From Ascoidea rubescens DSM 1968 (taxonomy: Eukaryota; Ascomycota; Saccharomycetes; Ascoideales; Ascoideaceae), in contig NW_017962916.1 of the NCBI RefSeq assembly GCF_001661345.1, positions 790,461 to 854,460 on the forward strand: a stretch of DNA of 64,000 nt, given 5' to 3'. Positions within the stretch are counted from its first letter, which is position 1, and each line of letters begins with the position of its first letter. The notes below the pieces were generated by a model. That model did no database searches, was not told where the DNA came from, and worked only from the letters and a program-made list of their open reading frames with translations. A program made the position numbers and the translations under genes. Of the stretch, positions 10,185-20,513 are shown piece after piece.

Positions 10185-10710
10185 TACGGCTTATTGTTTT
10201 CTTCCGTTAATTGTTCTCCAAACTTTATTTTTCTTTCAGTGTTTAACAAATCAGTTTTTCTTTTTTGTTATTGTTTAGAGACAATGATTTTGCTTCAGTT
10301 TTTTTGATTTTGATTTAAATTTCTACATTCATCAACACATACAAATCAATTAGGCTTTGTTTTTATTTTTACTAACATAATCCATTATTAGCTCCAGCTC
10401 CGATTAAAATCTTTCAAAGTTATAATTGTTGCAAGAATATTGCAATGGTAAACTAATAGTGTTGTCACTAGCGGAAAATTTTATATTTATCTTACAGTTT
10501 TTATTTAATTCAAAGAATATTCCTCTACCACCATTCGATTCAACAACTCCATAGGAACCAGGTTCACTGCAAAAAACCATTGTCCATAAATAATGGCAAA
10601 AGGAGACAAATGATCTGAAATATATTACAAGTTTGGATAATTGAAGCCCTATTTATATAAAGGAGAATAAAGTCTGGGGAACGATCGACGGAAAGAAATA
10701 ATACGCCGTA
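10185..10710. repeat. Diverged inverted repeat
   Basis: The left arm runs 10185-10298. The right arm runs 10567-10710 and is inverted. The outer 50 bases (10185-10234 against the reverse complement of 10661-10710) agree at about 39 of 50 positions without gaps, and nearly all differences are transitions. A second matching block pairs 10271-10298 with the complement of 10567-10593 (ACAATG core). The right arm has about 40 extra bases between its blocks. The spacer is about 270 bp. I see no transposase and no target duplications. Confidence 0.6.
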
Positions 10711-11724
10711 GACTACCGGAAACAGACGTATACGATAATGGAATATAAATACATATTTTCGGTAAACCGTGCTTGTCAATGGATATCGTACCGTGTTATA
10801 ACTTCCGCCGTTGAGACGAAATGGCATCAAAAATGTTTACAAAAGCTGCTTCTCTCTTCAGATAATTCTCATTCAGTTTTATAACTAAATTATTCTGCTG
10901 AATTATTCTACTTTTTTGATATTACTACTTTTTGATTGACTTTTGTTTGCTCCTAAGATGCTGCTGGATTTTCAATCTGTTGGGAAATTTTCTTGCTCGA
11001 CTCTGTTTCAACTGGGTGTTTTTTCTTCTAGCTAATATTAATTATTTGGCTTCTAGATTCAATTGTTGTTTTATCTTCATATTTGCTTTATTAGCTGCTT
11101 TTTAATTGCATTTCCACAGCTTTTTAAAAATACTGACATGTTATTATTCACCTTCTGTTTATCGTTAAGAATTATTATCTTACATTTTAATCGGCCTCTT
11201 GAGCAACTGCTACAATTAAATTATCATGCTCTAAAGATTTCGGCTTTTTATTCTTAATTCCTTTTTTATTTTTATTTTCACTTACTGGTATTTCCACTCA
11301 CCTTTTCATCTAAAGTAAAAATTCTAAAATCAACAGACTTTTTTTAAAAAAAATCTAAATTCTAATTTTTTTAACTTCAAAATTGTTTTGCCTCAATTTT
11401 TATTCCAAGAATCAATTTCAAAATATATTCATTCTCCATTTTTTCCACAATCATATAAATTAACCCAACTTTCCCTTAACTCTTCCAATTTTTTCTTCTA
11501 CCTTTATTTCTTCCTGGTTTTTTTTTTATACCTTTTTTTTTGGTTCCTAGGTTTTGCTCTCCTCAATTTTTAAATACACTATTTGGTGAATTAATCTTAT
11601 TTCATTTAACCTTTATTTCTGTTGCTACTGCTACTGCTACTGCTATCGCTATTATCAAAGCTATTGTTTCTATTTTTGCTGTCTTTGCTGATTTTACTAC
11701 CTTTGCTAACATTCTTCAACAAGA

Positions 11725-14700
11725 ATGCTGAACGCTACTTCTGCTGATAAAAAGCATGACGCTGTTTTTGCTGTTACAGCTGCTGCTGCTGATAACGATT
11801 TAGAAGCTGGTATTTCAACTCATCCTACTTTAAATGACCATTATCCCTATCTGGTTCAAAGTTTAAGCAGTTGCCATGATCCAAAATCAATTTTACATTT
11901 CAAATCTTTAATCAATAATGATTCGAAAGATTTGAATCTTTTTTTTGAAAATTTGAAAACAGATCCTCAAGATGGGTTACCAATTGATCAGTATTCAAAT
12001 CCTTCTTTGTTAAAATCAAGAACAAAAATTTATGGTAAAAACAAAATCCCCGTAACTCCCCCAAAGAGTTTCTTCAGATTATGTTTGATTGCTTTAAAGG
12101 ATAAAATCATGATTATCTTAACTGTCGCTGCTATTGTCTCATTAGCTTTAGGTTTATATGAAACTTTTGGTGAAAAAGCTGAACTTGATGCTAATGGCAA
12201 AGAAATCCCAAGAGTAGCTTGGGTTGAAGGTGTTGCCATCTTAGTAGCTGTTGCAATTGTCGTTTTGGTTGGTGCTGCAAATGATTTTCAAAAGGAAAAA
12301 CAATTTGCTAAATTAAACGCTAAAAAGGAAGATCGAGAAATTGTTGTCATAAGAAATGCTAATGAAATTTGCATCTCTATTTACGATCTATTAGTCGGTG
12401 ATCTAATCAAATTAGAGACAGGTGATATTGTTCCTGCTGATGCAGTTCTAGTAAAAGGTTCCTTTGAAGTCGATGAAAGTAACATCACCGGTGAAACTGA
12501 TACTATCAAAAAATTCCCAATAGATTTCACTCTTCAATCTTACGATGATAATTACAAGGGCACAAATTTAGATATTAACCACGATAACGATATTTATGAT
12601 CCCTTTTTAATCTCAGGTACAAGAATTTTATCCGGTTTAGGTCAAGGTATTGTTACAAGTGTTGGTCCAAATTCAATTAATGGTAAAGCAATGATGTCTC
12701 TTAAAGTTGAGCCTGACCCAACTTCATTAACTGTTAGATTGGACAGTTTAGCTACTGGAATTAATAAATTTGCTATCATTGCTGGTTCAATTCTATTCAT
12801 TGTTTTATTAATTAAATTTGGTACAGAGTTGACAAAAGGGGGTAGATACTATGATTACACTGGCTCTGAAAAGGGTACTAAAGTCTTGGATAGTTTTATC
12901 ACTGCAGTTGCTCTTATTGTTGTTGCTGTTCCTGAAGGTTTACCCTTAGCTGTCACAGTAGCCTTAGCATTTGCTACAACCAGAATGGCTAAAGATGGTA
13001 ATTTGGTTCGTATTTTAAAAGCTTGTGAAACAATGGGTGGTGCCACTGCTGTTTGTTCTGATAAAACTGGTACTTTAACTACAAATAAAATGAGAGTTGT
13101 TAGAGCTATTTTAGGTTCATTAGAGTTTAACAACACAGGTACTAATCACTCTTTAACTGATGATTTATTGGATCAAAAATTCAAAAATTCAAAGAAATTA
13201 TCTCCTGTTAATGAAACTGCATTTGATATTAAAGAAAAGCTCTCAGATTCCATAAAAGAAAAGGTTTTGACAAACATTGCTTTAAATTCTTCTGCTTTTG
13301 AAAACATGGAAGAGCAAGAAGCTGTTGTAGCAAAAAAGGTTGAAAAAAAGAAATGGTATAGTTTTAGTTTATTTTCTCCTGATTTTTTCGGAGAAGGGCC
13401 TAGAAAGAGAACAGAACATGAAAAATTCATTGGTTCAAAAACCGAGACTGCATTGATGTTTATGGCACAAGATATTTTAGATATGTGTGGTGAAAAAAAT
13501 TTAGATGCTTTACGTAAACACACAAACTTGTTGCATATCAAAAGAATCGTCGAAGTTATTCCCTTTGAAAGTTCAAGAAAATGGGCTGGTGTAGTAACAG
13601 AAAATAATAATGGCCTGTTTACATTTTATATCAAGGGTGCTTCAGAGATTGTTTTTGGAAAATGTGGAACCTATTTAAATAACGACAATCAAAGAAATGT
13701 GATTGATGAAGAAAAGAAAACACTAATTTTTGATAAAATTGAATTTTATGCTAAAAATGCTTTAAGAACCCTTGTATTAGCTCACAAAAATTATTCATCA
13801 TGGCCACCAAAAGGAGACATCTTTAATGAAGTTGGTACCGAGATTGATCCAACCAAATTTTTTAATGCTTTACCATCAGAGTTTATTCACAGTACAAATA
13901 GTGCTCCTCTTCCGAAAATTACTATTGCAAACCAAGATGTTGTCAAAACTCATTTAAGCGACTACCAAGAATCGTTGACTTTGGATTCTCTTGTTGGAAT
14001 TCAAGATCCATTAAGAGAAGGAGTTGCTGATGCTGTTAAACTGTGCGAAAATGCCGGTGTAACTGTGAGAATGGTTACGGGTGATAACATCATTACTGCT
14101 AGATCTATTGCTTTGGGTTGTGGGATTTTAACACCCAGTCAACTATCTAATCCTAGTGCTTGCATGGAGGGTCCAACTTTTAGAAACTTATCTCATGCTG
14201 AACGTAGAAAAGTTATTCCTGAATTAAAAGTGCTTGCAAGATCTTCTCCAGAAGACAAAAAGATATTGGTTGAGAATTTGAAAGCAATGAGAGAAGTTGT
14301 GGCTGTTACTGGAGATGGTACGAATGATGCACCTGCTTTGAGATTAGCTGATGTTGGATTTTCTATGGGTGTGTCTGGTACTGAAGTTGCAAGAGAGGCA
14401 TCAGATATTGTTTTAATGACAGATGATTTCAGTGCAATTGTCAAAGCCATCAAATGGGGAAGATGTGTTTCAATTTCAATTAAAAAGTTTATTCAATTTC
14501 AATTGACTGTCAATATTACTGCTGTTGTTTTAACTTTTGTTTCTGCAGTTGTTTCTGACGAAGGGGAATCTGTCTTGACTGCTGTTCAATTATTATGGGT
14601 CAATTTGATCATGGATACCTTGGCTGCTCTAGCTTTAGCTACTGATAAACCTGACGATGACATTTTGGAAAGTAAACCAGATGGTAGAAAGGCACCTTTG

Positions 14701-15543
14701 ATTGCTGTATCAACCTGGAAGATGATTCTTGGTCAATCATGCACTCAATTAATTGTTACTTTTATTTTGCATTTTGTTGCCCCAAAAATATTCTATGGGA
14801 ATAGAGAACTTACTAACCATGAACATGGTCAAATGGCTTCAATGACATTTAACGCTTTTGTTTGGTTGCAATACTGGAAGTTGTTTGTTACCAGAAAGTT
14901 AAATGAAGCTGACGGAATTAAAAAGGTTAGAGATAGAATAACCATGAGAAATTTGAATTTTTTCCAACATTTGTTCAGAAACTATTATTTTATTGTGATT
15001 TCAATTCTTATTGCAACAATTCAAATCATGATCATGTTTGTCGGTGGTACTGCCTTTTCAATTACTCGTCAAACTGGTGCTCAATGGGGTACTGCTGTTA
15101 TTAGTGGTATGGTATCAATACCAGCTGGTACTCTTATCAGAATTTGTCCAGATGAATGGGCAATGTTCATCTTTCCATCAACAGTATTTAAATGGAGTGT
15201 CTATGTGTTATCATTTGATTTCCTTAGAAAAAGCAAAAAGTCACCAAGATCCAAAAATTCCACAGATTCTGATTCATTTATTGACAGTGAAACAGACACT
15301 GCCAATTCAAAAGATGGTGTAAAGGGTAATGAAAAGAAAACTCCTTTCAGATATTTTAGTAAAGGTATAAAAGGTTCATTCATATCTAATCAATCAACTA
15401 TATTCAATAAAGAAGATCAAGAAGAAGAAAATCAAAAAAACTATTCACAAAGAAATGGGCATTTAGCCTTGCCTGATAATCAAGGGGGTTCAGGACAAAA
15501 GGAATCAAGAAATGAGATTTCATCTGTCACCTTAGCCAATTAA
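11725..15543 (+). CDS. PMC1: Vacuolar-type Ca2+-transporting P-type ATPase PMC1
   Basis: Pmc1 pumps cytosolic Ca2+ into the vacuole at the cost of ATP and is the yeast relative of plasma-membrane Ca2+-ATPases. The 1272 aa protein has all the P2B landmarks: the first two membrane spans (about 125-190), the actuator motif (VDESNITGET), the Ca2+-site helix VPEGLPLAVTVALAFATTRM, the phosphorylation site CSDKTGTLT with Asp446, the nucleotide-binding domain, the hinge TGDGTNDAPAL (862-872), and six C-terminal spans ending near 1170. The hydrophilic C-tail (about 1175-1272, Ser/Lys/Asn-rich) is longer than in S. cerevisiae (1173 aa total). The N-terminus includes PKSILHFKSL before the first span. 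In other yeasts it is induced through calcineurin/Crz1; I found no confident Crz1 site upstream. Confidence 0.95.
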   Translation: MLNATSADKKHDAVFAVTAAAADNDLEAGISTHPTLNDHYPYLVQSLSSCHDPKSILHFKSLINNDSKDLNLFFENLKTDPQDGLPIDQYSNPSLLKSRTKIYGKNKIPVTPPKSFFRLCLIALKDKIMIILTVAAIVSLALGLYETFGEKAELDANGKEIPRVAWVEGVAILVAVAIVVLVGAANDFQKEKQFAKLNAKKEDREIVVIRNANEICISIYDLLVGDLIKLETGDIVPADAVLVKGSFEVDESNITGETDTIKKFPIDFTLQSYDDNYKGTNLDINHDNDIYDPFLISGTRILSGLGQGIVTSVGPNSINGKAMMSLKVEPDPTSLTVRLDSLATGINKFAIIAGSILFIVLLIKFGTELTKGGRYYDYTGSEKGTKVLDSFITAVALIVVAVPEGLPLAVTVALAFATTRMAKDGNLVRILKACETMGGATAVCSDKTGTLTTNKMRVVRAILGSLEFNNTGTNHSLTDDLLDQKFKNSKKLSPVNETAFDIKEKLSDSIKEKVLTNIALNSSAFENMEEQEAVVAKKVEKKKWYSFSLFSPDFFGEGPRKRTEHEKFIGSKTETALMFMAQDILDMCGEKNLDALRKHTNLLHIKRIVEVIPFESSRKWAGVVTENNNGLFTFYIKGASEIVFGKCGTYLNNDNQRNVIDEEKKTLIFDKIEFYAKNALRTLVLAHKNYSSWPPKGDIFNEVGTEIDPTKFFNALPSEFIHSTNSAPLPKITIANQDVVKTHLSDYQESLTLDSLVGIQDPLREGVADAVKLCENAGVTVRMVTGDNIITARSIALGCGILTPSQLSNPSACMEGPTFRNLSHAERRKVIPELKVLARSSPEDKKILVENLKAMREVVAVTGDGTNDAPALRLADVGFSMGVSGTEVAREASDIVLMTDDFSAIVKAIKWGRCVSISIKKFIQFQLTVNITAVVLTFVSAVVSDEGESVLTAVQLLWVNLIMDTLAALALATDKPDDDILESKPDGRKAPLIAVSTWKMILGQSCTQLIVTFILHFVAPKIFYGNRELTNHEHGQMASMTFNAFVWLQYWKLFVTRKLNEADGIKKVRDRITMRNLNFFQHLFRNYYFIVISILIATIQIMIMFVGGTAFSITRQTGAQWGTAVISGMVSIPAGTLIRICPDEWAMFIFPSTVFKWSVYVLSFDFLRKSKKSPRSKNSTDSDSFIDSETDTANSKDGVKGNEKKTPFRYFSKGIKGSFISNQSTIFNKEDQEEENQKNYSQRNGHLALPDNQGGSGQKESRNEISSVTLAN

Positions 15544-15831
15544 TCTTCTAAATTTTATTTGTTTATTATATTACATCATGTGAATTATCAAAAGGAGAAT
15601 TTTTATTTCTAAAAATCTTTTTTTTCAAATCTTTTTTCTCAAGTGATCCTTATTCCAATTAAGATATAGTATTTTCTCCTTCATTCCTAAATCTTTTCGA
15701 TAAGATTATGATGTTTAAGGTATCTCTGATAATATTTTTATAAAAATTTGATATTGGTAACCTGTTTTAATAATTTTTGAAAATAAAATTGGGAAAAGTT
15801 TGCTTAATTGTGTTGTGAATTTCAAAATGCT

Positions 15832-16290
15832 GAACCTCTTTTTAATTTATATAATCCTTTTTCTCCAATGAAGCTCTGTTCAGATGATTTTTGAATCAAA
15901 AGATAGTGGAGCTCTATCCTATTGGTTTTTAAGTTGCTAAATGCTGAAGCTCTATTCTGTTAATGTTTAAGTTGGTAAACACTAGAGCTCTATCTAGGTG
16001 AAGGTAAAATTGCTAAATGCTGGAGCTCTATTTAATTGTTGTGGTAATTGCTGATACACAGGAGCTCTGTTTAATTGAAATTTGAAAATACCGAAATACT
16101 AGAGCCCTGTTTATTTGATTTTTGATATTATTTGAGTGCTAAAACTCTGTTCAAATGATAAATTAGTTCAAAGACATACTGAAGCTCTGTTTCTTTGAAT
16201 TTTCTCCAAAAAATTACTGAAGCTCTGTTTAATTTGGTTTTGATAAAAAAGATATGCAGAAACTCTGTCCGTTTGGATTTTGTTGATTTA
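15832..16290 (+). repeat. Tandem array of 12 degenerate units with 38-40 bp period
   Basis: Each unit has the core (T)R(C)T-R-RAGCTCTRTTY, then often AATTG, and an AT-rich, non-conserved remainder. The 8-base core (best form GGAGCTCT/GAAGCTCT) begins at 15832, 15870, 15908, 15946, 15984, 16022, 16061, 16101, 16141, 16181, 16219 and 16259. The steps are 38, 38, 38, 38, 38, 39, 40, 40, 40, 38 and 40. Weaker units in the same phase may extend it left (about 15720, 15756, 15793) and right (about 16297, 16333). The period is not a multiple of three and no frame is open across it, so it is non-coding. It starts about 290 bp after the PMC1 stop, possibly in its 3' UTR or in a separate transcript. 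Confidence 0.9.
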
Positions 16291-17509
16291 TCCTCTGAAA
16301 TTTCATGATTGAATACTTTAAACCTAGCTGGTAAAAATCTATTTAATGGTTTAACTCTTAAGATAATGAGTGATATTGAATCGGTTTGTATTATTTTTAC
16401 TATCAATTTGAAAACACCTTTAAAAAATCAAAGGTTATGATACTAACAATTGTTTTTATATTGAGTAATATTTTTAGATTGGTTTTTTGTTTTGGTGAAA
16501 GGAATATTTTCGTTTGTATTTTTGAAAATTATTTAACTTAAATTTGTCTTTCTTTTGATTAATTACTAACATTTTAAATTGGTTTTAAAAGGTTTAAAAC
16601 AATTGATGAACTGGTTAATCAAATTGAATTTAATGTTATTGAAAGTTTTTTATTTTTTATTTTTTTTGTTTTTTGTTTTGAGAATTGATGATATGAAATT
16701 GATCAATATGCCATTGAGTTGTTTTTGCTTTCAGGATAATTCATCTGGTTTTGACTTGGTTAATACTAAAATGGTAAGTTTACTAATTAATTTTTAAAAA
16801 GTTTTTCATTTTCTTTTAAAAAAGAATTTCCTATTTTAGATTATTTTTGGTATGTTATACTTTTGATTTATCAACTGCTAATTGGTTATGTTATAAGTAA
16901 AGAAAATGGTTGAATTAATGTCTTTTGTAATATGGTAATGAATGATGGGTTTTAAAATTGCTTGTGTTTTTTGTTTATGTTTTGATAAAATGGTTGATGT
17001 TTGTTTTTTCTTATTTGGTTTGTTGAAATATGATTTAATGTTGTACTGTTATTTTGGGTTAATTTTTTTTGAATTGCATTTGGTTTTGAATATATATGGA
17101 ATATAGAAGTAGCATTTATAGACTTTAAATTTTTTATTGAATAGTATGTACTATAATAAATGAAAAATAGAATAAAAAATAAGAATATAATTAATTAAAA
17201 GTATTATAGAGATAATTGGAAGAAAACCAAATTAGTCTATAAAAATAAAAACAAAACTTTGAACAGTATTTAAAGAAGTTGATAAATACAATAATAAAAA
17301 GCAATGAAGAAATAAATAAATAAAATTAAAAAAACAAAGAAAAAGAAAAAGAAAAAAAGATATATAATAAAAATAAAGATTTAAATAAGTTAATAAAAAT
17401 ACCCTTCAAATGCATTTAATTCAACTGCAATTAACCCAATCATTATAATTCATATCTGAGAAGACGAGGAAACAAGACAAAAAATAATCAAAAAATGAAA
17501 AAATAATCA

Positions 17510-17594
17510 AAAATAAAAATAAAAATAAAAATAAAAATAAAAATAAAAATAAAAATAAAAATAAAAATAGAATAGAATAGAATAGAATAGAATA
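17510..17594. repeat. Microsatellite (AAAAAT)n followed by (AATAG)n
   Basis: About ten near-perfect AAAAAT hexamers (17510-17569) run into six AATAG pentamers (about 17566-17594). They sit in an A/T-only stretch downstream of the cyclin gene. No function is implied by the sequence. Confidence 0.9.
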
Positions 17595-17863
17595 AAAAAT
17601 AATAAATAAATAAAACAAAATGAAATAAATAAGCAACAGAGATACGAAAAGAAGTTGAAGAATAAAGTAAACTATAAAAAAGAAAAGAAAAAAAAGCAAA
17701 TGTAATATTTATATGAGATAGATAATTTGATGATTATTAAAAGAGAAAAATTTAATTTTATATTATTTTAATTTTAATTTTAATTTATTTTAATTTATAT
17801 TATATTATATTATAATAATTTAATTTAATTTAACTTAATTTAATTTAACTTAATTTTTTTATA

Positions 17864-19378
17864 TTAATCCATTAATGAATTACCTTGCAAAATGAATTGT
17901 TTTGCCCAATGTCTTGAAATTATAGAAGCTTTTAAGAATCTTTTTGAGGAATATTTTTTGAAAAAGCCCTCATGAATTATTGGGGATATTAAGTAATCTA
18001 TAATCATTGAAGATACTTTTGATAGGTCATTTTTAGTATAACCACCAGAATAATAAACCAAGTTATTATTCCAGTCATTTTTACCTAGTATTTTTCTTGC
18101 TATAAACATGGAAGCGGCAGCACAGATAGAGGGTCTAATTCCTATGAATTTATAATCTATTATTGATATTTCTAGTAGGTATTTAGCTAGAGTTCTTGAT
18201 TGAATATCGTAATCATCAGCTTTTGATATTCTTCGTAGAAATTCCAAGGGGTTTGTATAGGACATGTTAAAACTTAAAGTTTGTAGGATGATTTTTTCGG
18301 CTTGAATTATGTCAGTGATTGTGAAGGCATTTAGTTCATTAGCAAAATGTTTTATTGAAGGAATATAAATTTCTTGGTATTTGGCGGAGATGAATAAACA
18401 GGTGGCAGCTAGTAGGGGGAATTTTTTGATTATAATTTTTTGTAGAGACAAGAATCTGTCCATTAGGTTGATTGATATGAATAGTGTTTCTGGGAGTAAT
18501 CTTAGCTTGAGATGGATTTGAACCATCCAGTCTACTACGATTGATCTCATTTTTGGTTTTAAATTGGATTGAAGAATTAGGTAATTATTTGAGGGTAAAT
18601 TTTTCAATTCGAGTTGGTATAGATAGTCGAAGATATCTTTAACATATTCGTTGACCATCAGTGGGTCGTCATAGTCGTCAGCATCTAAATCGTCCCATTT
18701 ATAGTTTAGCGAAAGATTATTTTCTCTTATATTATTTATGTCATTTATAAAAGAAGTGTTTGAGATTAGAGAGAAAGAGGATTTAAATAAGGATAAGTGG
18801 TCTTTTTTAATTTGTAGTTTTGATTGGAATTGAGTATTTATAGAAGATATGGAAGTTGATTTTACGATGGAAGAGGTGGAGATATTGGATGTATTTATGA
18901 CATCAAGGGTATTGTTGTTATTGTTATTATTATAGTCATTATTATGGTCATTATTAAAGTCGTTATTGTTTTCTATAATGTTATTATTTTCAGTATTATG
19001 GTATTCATTAATGTCAATGATAATGTCATTATTTTTATTATTTGATATGATGGTATTTGAAGTCGGGTTTAAAGATATGTCTGTTAGTATTGATCTTTTC
19101 TTTCTATTTTTGTTTAGTAATTGGTTTGATTTCAATCGTGTTATTCTTATGTTTGAACACAACAAATTTTCGTCAAACCTGGATAAATTTTTATTGTTAT
19201 TATTGTTATTGTTATTGTTATTGTTATTAGTAGTAGTAGTAGTATTCAGATTGCTAAAAGCAGTGAAACCAGATTTAGTAAGATCGTTAAGTTTGTTGTT
19301 ATTTATAGAAGCAATTGAAAACTGGTTTTTTGAAGAATGAATTCTTGTTGAATTGGAAAGTCTCTTTGAGGGAGCCAT
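17864..19378 (-). CDS. Mitotic B-type cyclin (CLB1-4 group), copy A
   Basis: A 504 aa B-type cyclin that would activate Cdc28/Cdk1. The N-terminal half is disordered, with poly-Thr/poly-Asn runs (about 46-62 and 140-160). It contains a destruction box RSILTDISLN at residues 95-104, the signal read by the anaphase-promoting complex. The cyclin boxes start after WDDLDADDYDDPLMV (about 222) and include MRSIVVDWMVQIHLKLRLLPETLF and CLFISAKYQEIYIP. The C-terminal box includes YLLEISIIDYKFIG. This resembles Clb1/Clb2 of S. cerevisiae. It starts at ATG 19378 and has no intron, unlike the neighbouring copy B. The two genes are in tandem, 1.1 kb apart. Confidence 0.93.
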   Translation of the reverse strand: MAPSKRLSNSTRIHSSKNQFSIASINNNKLNDLTKSGFTAFSNLNTTTTTNNNNNNNNNNNNKNLSRFDENLLCSNIRITRLKSNQLLNKNRKKRSILTDISLNPTSNTIISNNKNNDIIIDINEYHNTENNNIIENNNDFNNDHNNDYNNNNNNNTLDVINTSNISTSSIVKSTSISSINTQFQSKLQIKKDHLSLFKSSFSLISNTSFINDINNIRENNLSLNYKWDDLDADDYDDPLMVNEYVKDIFDYLYQLELKNLPSNNYLILQSNLKPKMRSIVVDWMVQIHLKLRLLPETLFISINLMDRFLSLQKIIIKKFPLLAATCLFISAKYQEIYIPSIKHFANELNAFTITDIIQAEKIILQTLSFNMSYTNPLEFLRRISKADDYDIQSRTLAKYLLEISIIDYKFIGIRPSICAAASMFIARKILGKNDWNNNLVYYSGGYTKNDLSKVSSMIIDYLISPIIHEGFFKKYSSKRFLKASIISRHWAKQFILQGNSLMD

Positions 19379-20513
19379 AATTGGGAGCCTTTGTTAGGGA
19401 AAATAAGGAGTAATGAAGAATAGGAAAACGCAGTGATAAAAAAGCAGAATTGGAAGAGAAGGAACAGATAAAACCCAAGGAATGAAACGAACCAAGGTGT
19501 TTGGTGTTGAATATTTTTTTTTCAGAAGTTGGAATATTAAAAAAAACTAGGGTTTGAGATGGAAAGATAGCATTTATGAGAAGCAGCTGGAGAGAGGGCG
19601 AGACAGCAAGAGACTGGAGCAGGAAGCAGGACAAGCAGAAAGAAAAAGAACAACAACAACAAGACAGAGAAGAAAAGTAGAGCAAGAAGCAGAGGCAGCT
19701 AGAGTCGAGAAGCAGAAGAGCCAGAGCACCAGAAGAGGAAGATATATAAACAGCTGGGAATGGAGCTGTTTGTGTGGTGAAATTCATCCCAGCCGGGAAT
19801 GGACCGCCACAAAGCAAAGTGCCGCCACAAAGCAAAGTGCCGCGCCCTGCCGGACATTTCCACGCTTTTGGGCCGCGGCGGTGCCCTGCGCCAGTCGCAC
19901 GGAGAGTGCGTTGGCATGCGTGCTGCTGTGCGCTGTGGATGTGTGCATCCTGCAGCCTCTCCCACACCGCTGGCTCTGTTCTTTCCAGCCTCAAAAGCAG
20001 TTTTGGCACTGGCAGCAGAGACAGCAGCAGCAGCAGTAGCAACTCGAGAGGCAAGGGCTAGTGCGTTTTAAGGAAAACTGTGTTGGGGATAGTCAAAAAC
20101 GAGTGACAAAACTATGTAGGCGATATATAAGGGAATTATTCATCGTCCCCTGCTGGTTTGTTGATGGAAATGTAGAGGTTGGGTATCAAAACAAAAACAC
20201 TGGCACCACAATCTTTTTCAGACCCTTTGATGCTTTATCGGCAATTTGGGAATGTTTTATTTTTTTTTCTTTTCGATATGGGTTTTCTTTTTTTTCTTTT
20301 TTCTTTTTTTTCTTTTTTTTGGTAGTTTTGTTTCTTTTTTTCTGTTGCTAAGGAATTTGGTATTTGGTATTTGATGTGCTGGTAATTAATGGTATTTGAA
20401 AGGGTATGTGTAAAGTGTATATAGAGTTAGATATAATAGGTTATGAGAGTCTATAATTAGGTTCAACTAGGGTATTCAGATGATATCATTTATTTATTTT
20501 GAAAACCAAACTC
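19379..20513. promoter_or_regulatory. Promoter region of cyclin copy A, with GC-rich island
   Basis: This 1.1 kb lies between the start of copy A and the stop of copy B. A GC-rich island (about 19740-20060) stands out from the AT-rich surroundings. It contains a perfect 8-bp inverted repeat AAACAGCT..AGCTGTTT with an 8-nt spacer (19748-19771), and an exact 18-bp tandem duplication (19804-19839). The remainder is T-rich (20240-20340). Frames open across the island on both strands look like GC-driven artefacts. Confidence 0.5.
19804..19839. repeat. Exact 18-bp tandem duplication in cyclin A promoter
   Basis: The unit CCGCCACAAAGCAAAGTG occurs twice back to back, followed by the first four bases of a third copy. 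It lies about 430-460 bp upstream of the copy A start. It may duplicate a factor-binding site. Confidence 0.85.

Larger units (their letters stand above)
9798..11724. other. 1.9 kb gene-free region between the Mrx15-like gene and PMC1
   Basis: This divergent intergenic region has three parts. From 9798 to about 10180 it is GC-richer and full of short palindromes: CACGTG at 9899, GTGCAC twice around 9983-10001, and GCAAG..CTTGC around 10080. From about 10185 to 10710 it holds a diverged inverted repeat, listed separately. From 10850 to 11724 it is T-rich with no motif I can name. Small open frames here (about 60-90 codons) have no recognisable products and lie within the repeats. Confidence 0.6.
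15544..17863. other. 2.3 kb gene-free region between convergent PMC1 and cyclin genes
   Basis: This is unusually long for a gap between two 3' ends. The left half carries the 38-40 bp periodic array (listed separately) within AT-rich DNA. The middle (16400-17150) is T/G-rich on the + strand with no repeat I can define. The right part (17150-17863) is almost pure A/T with simple repeats. No open frame of substance exists: the longest, about 90 codons, are low-complexity. Confidence 0.7.

Noticed and set aside
10185-10710. Inverted repeat as ends of a DNA transposon
   Set aside because: No transposase frame between or beside the arms, no target-site duplication and no sharp termini could be found.
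15832-16290. CRISPR-like reading of the periodic array
   Set aside because: The repeated core is only about 8-17 bases, the host is a eukaryote and no cas-like gene is near. It is an ordinary degenerate tandem repeat in structure.
16579-16797. 72-codon frame in the PMC1-cyclin gap
   Set aside because: Short, Leu/Phe-rich, no conserved pattern and no start context.
19299-20071. Several 90-250 codon frames over the cyclin A promoter
   Set aside because: GC-rich DNA lacks stop codons by chance in all frames. The products are low-complexity and one overlaps the cyclin start.
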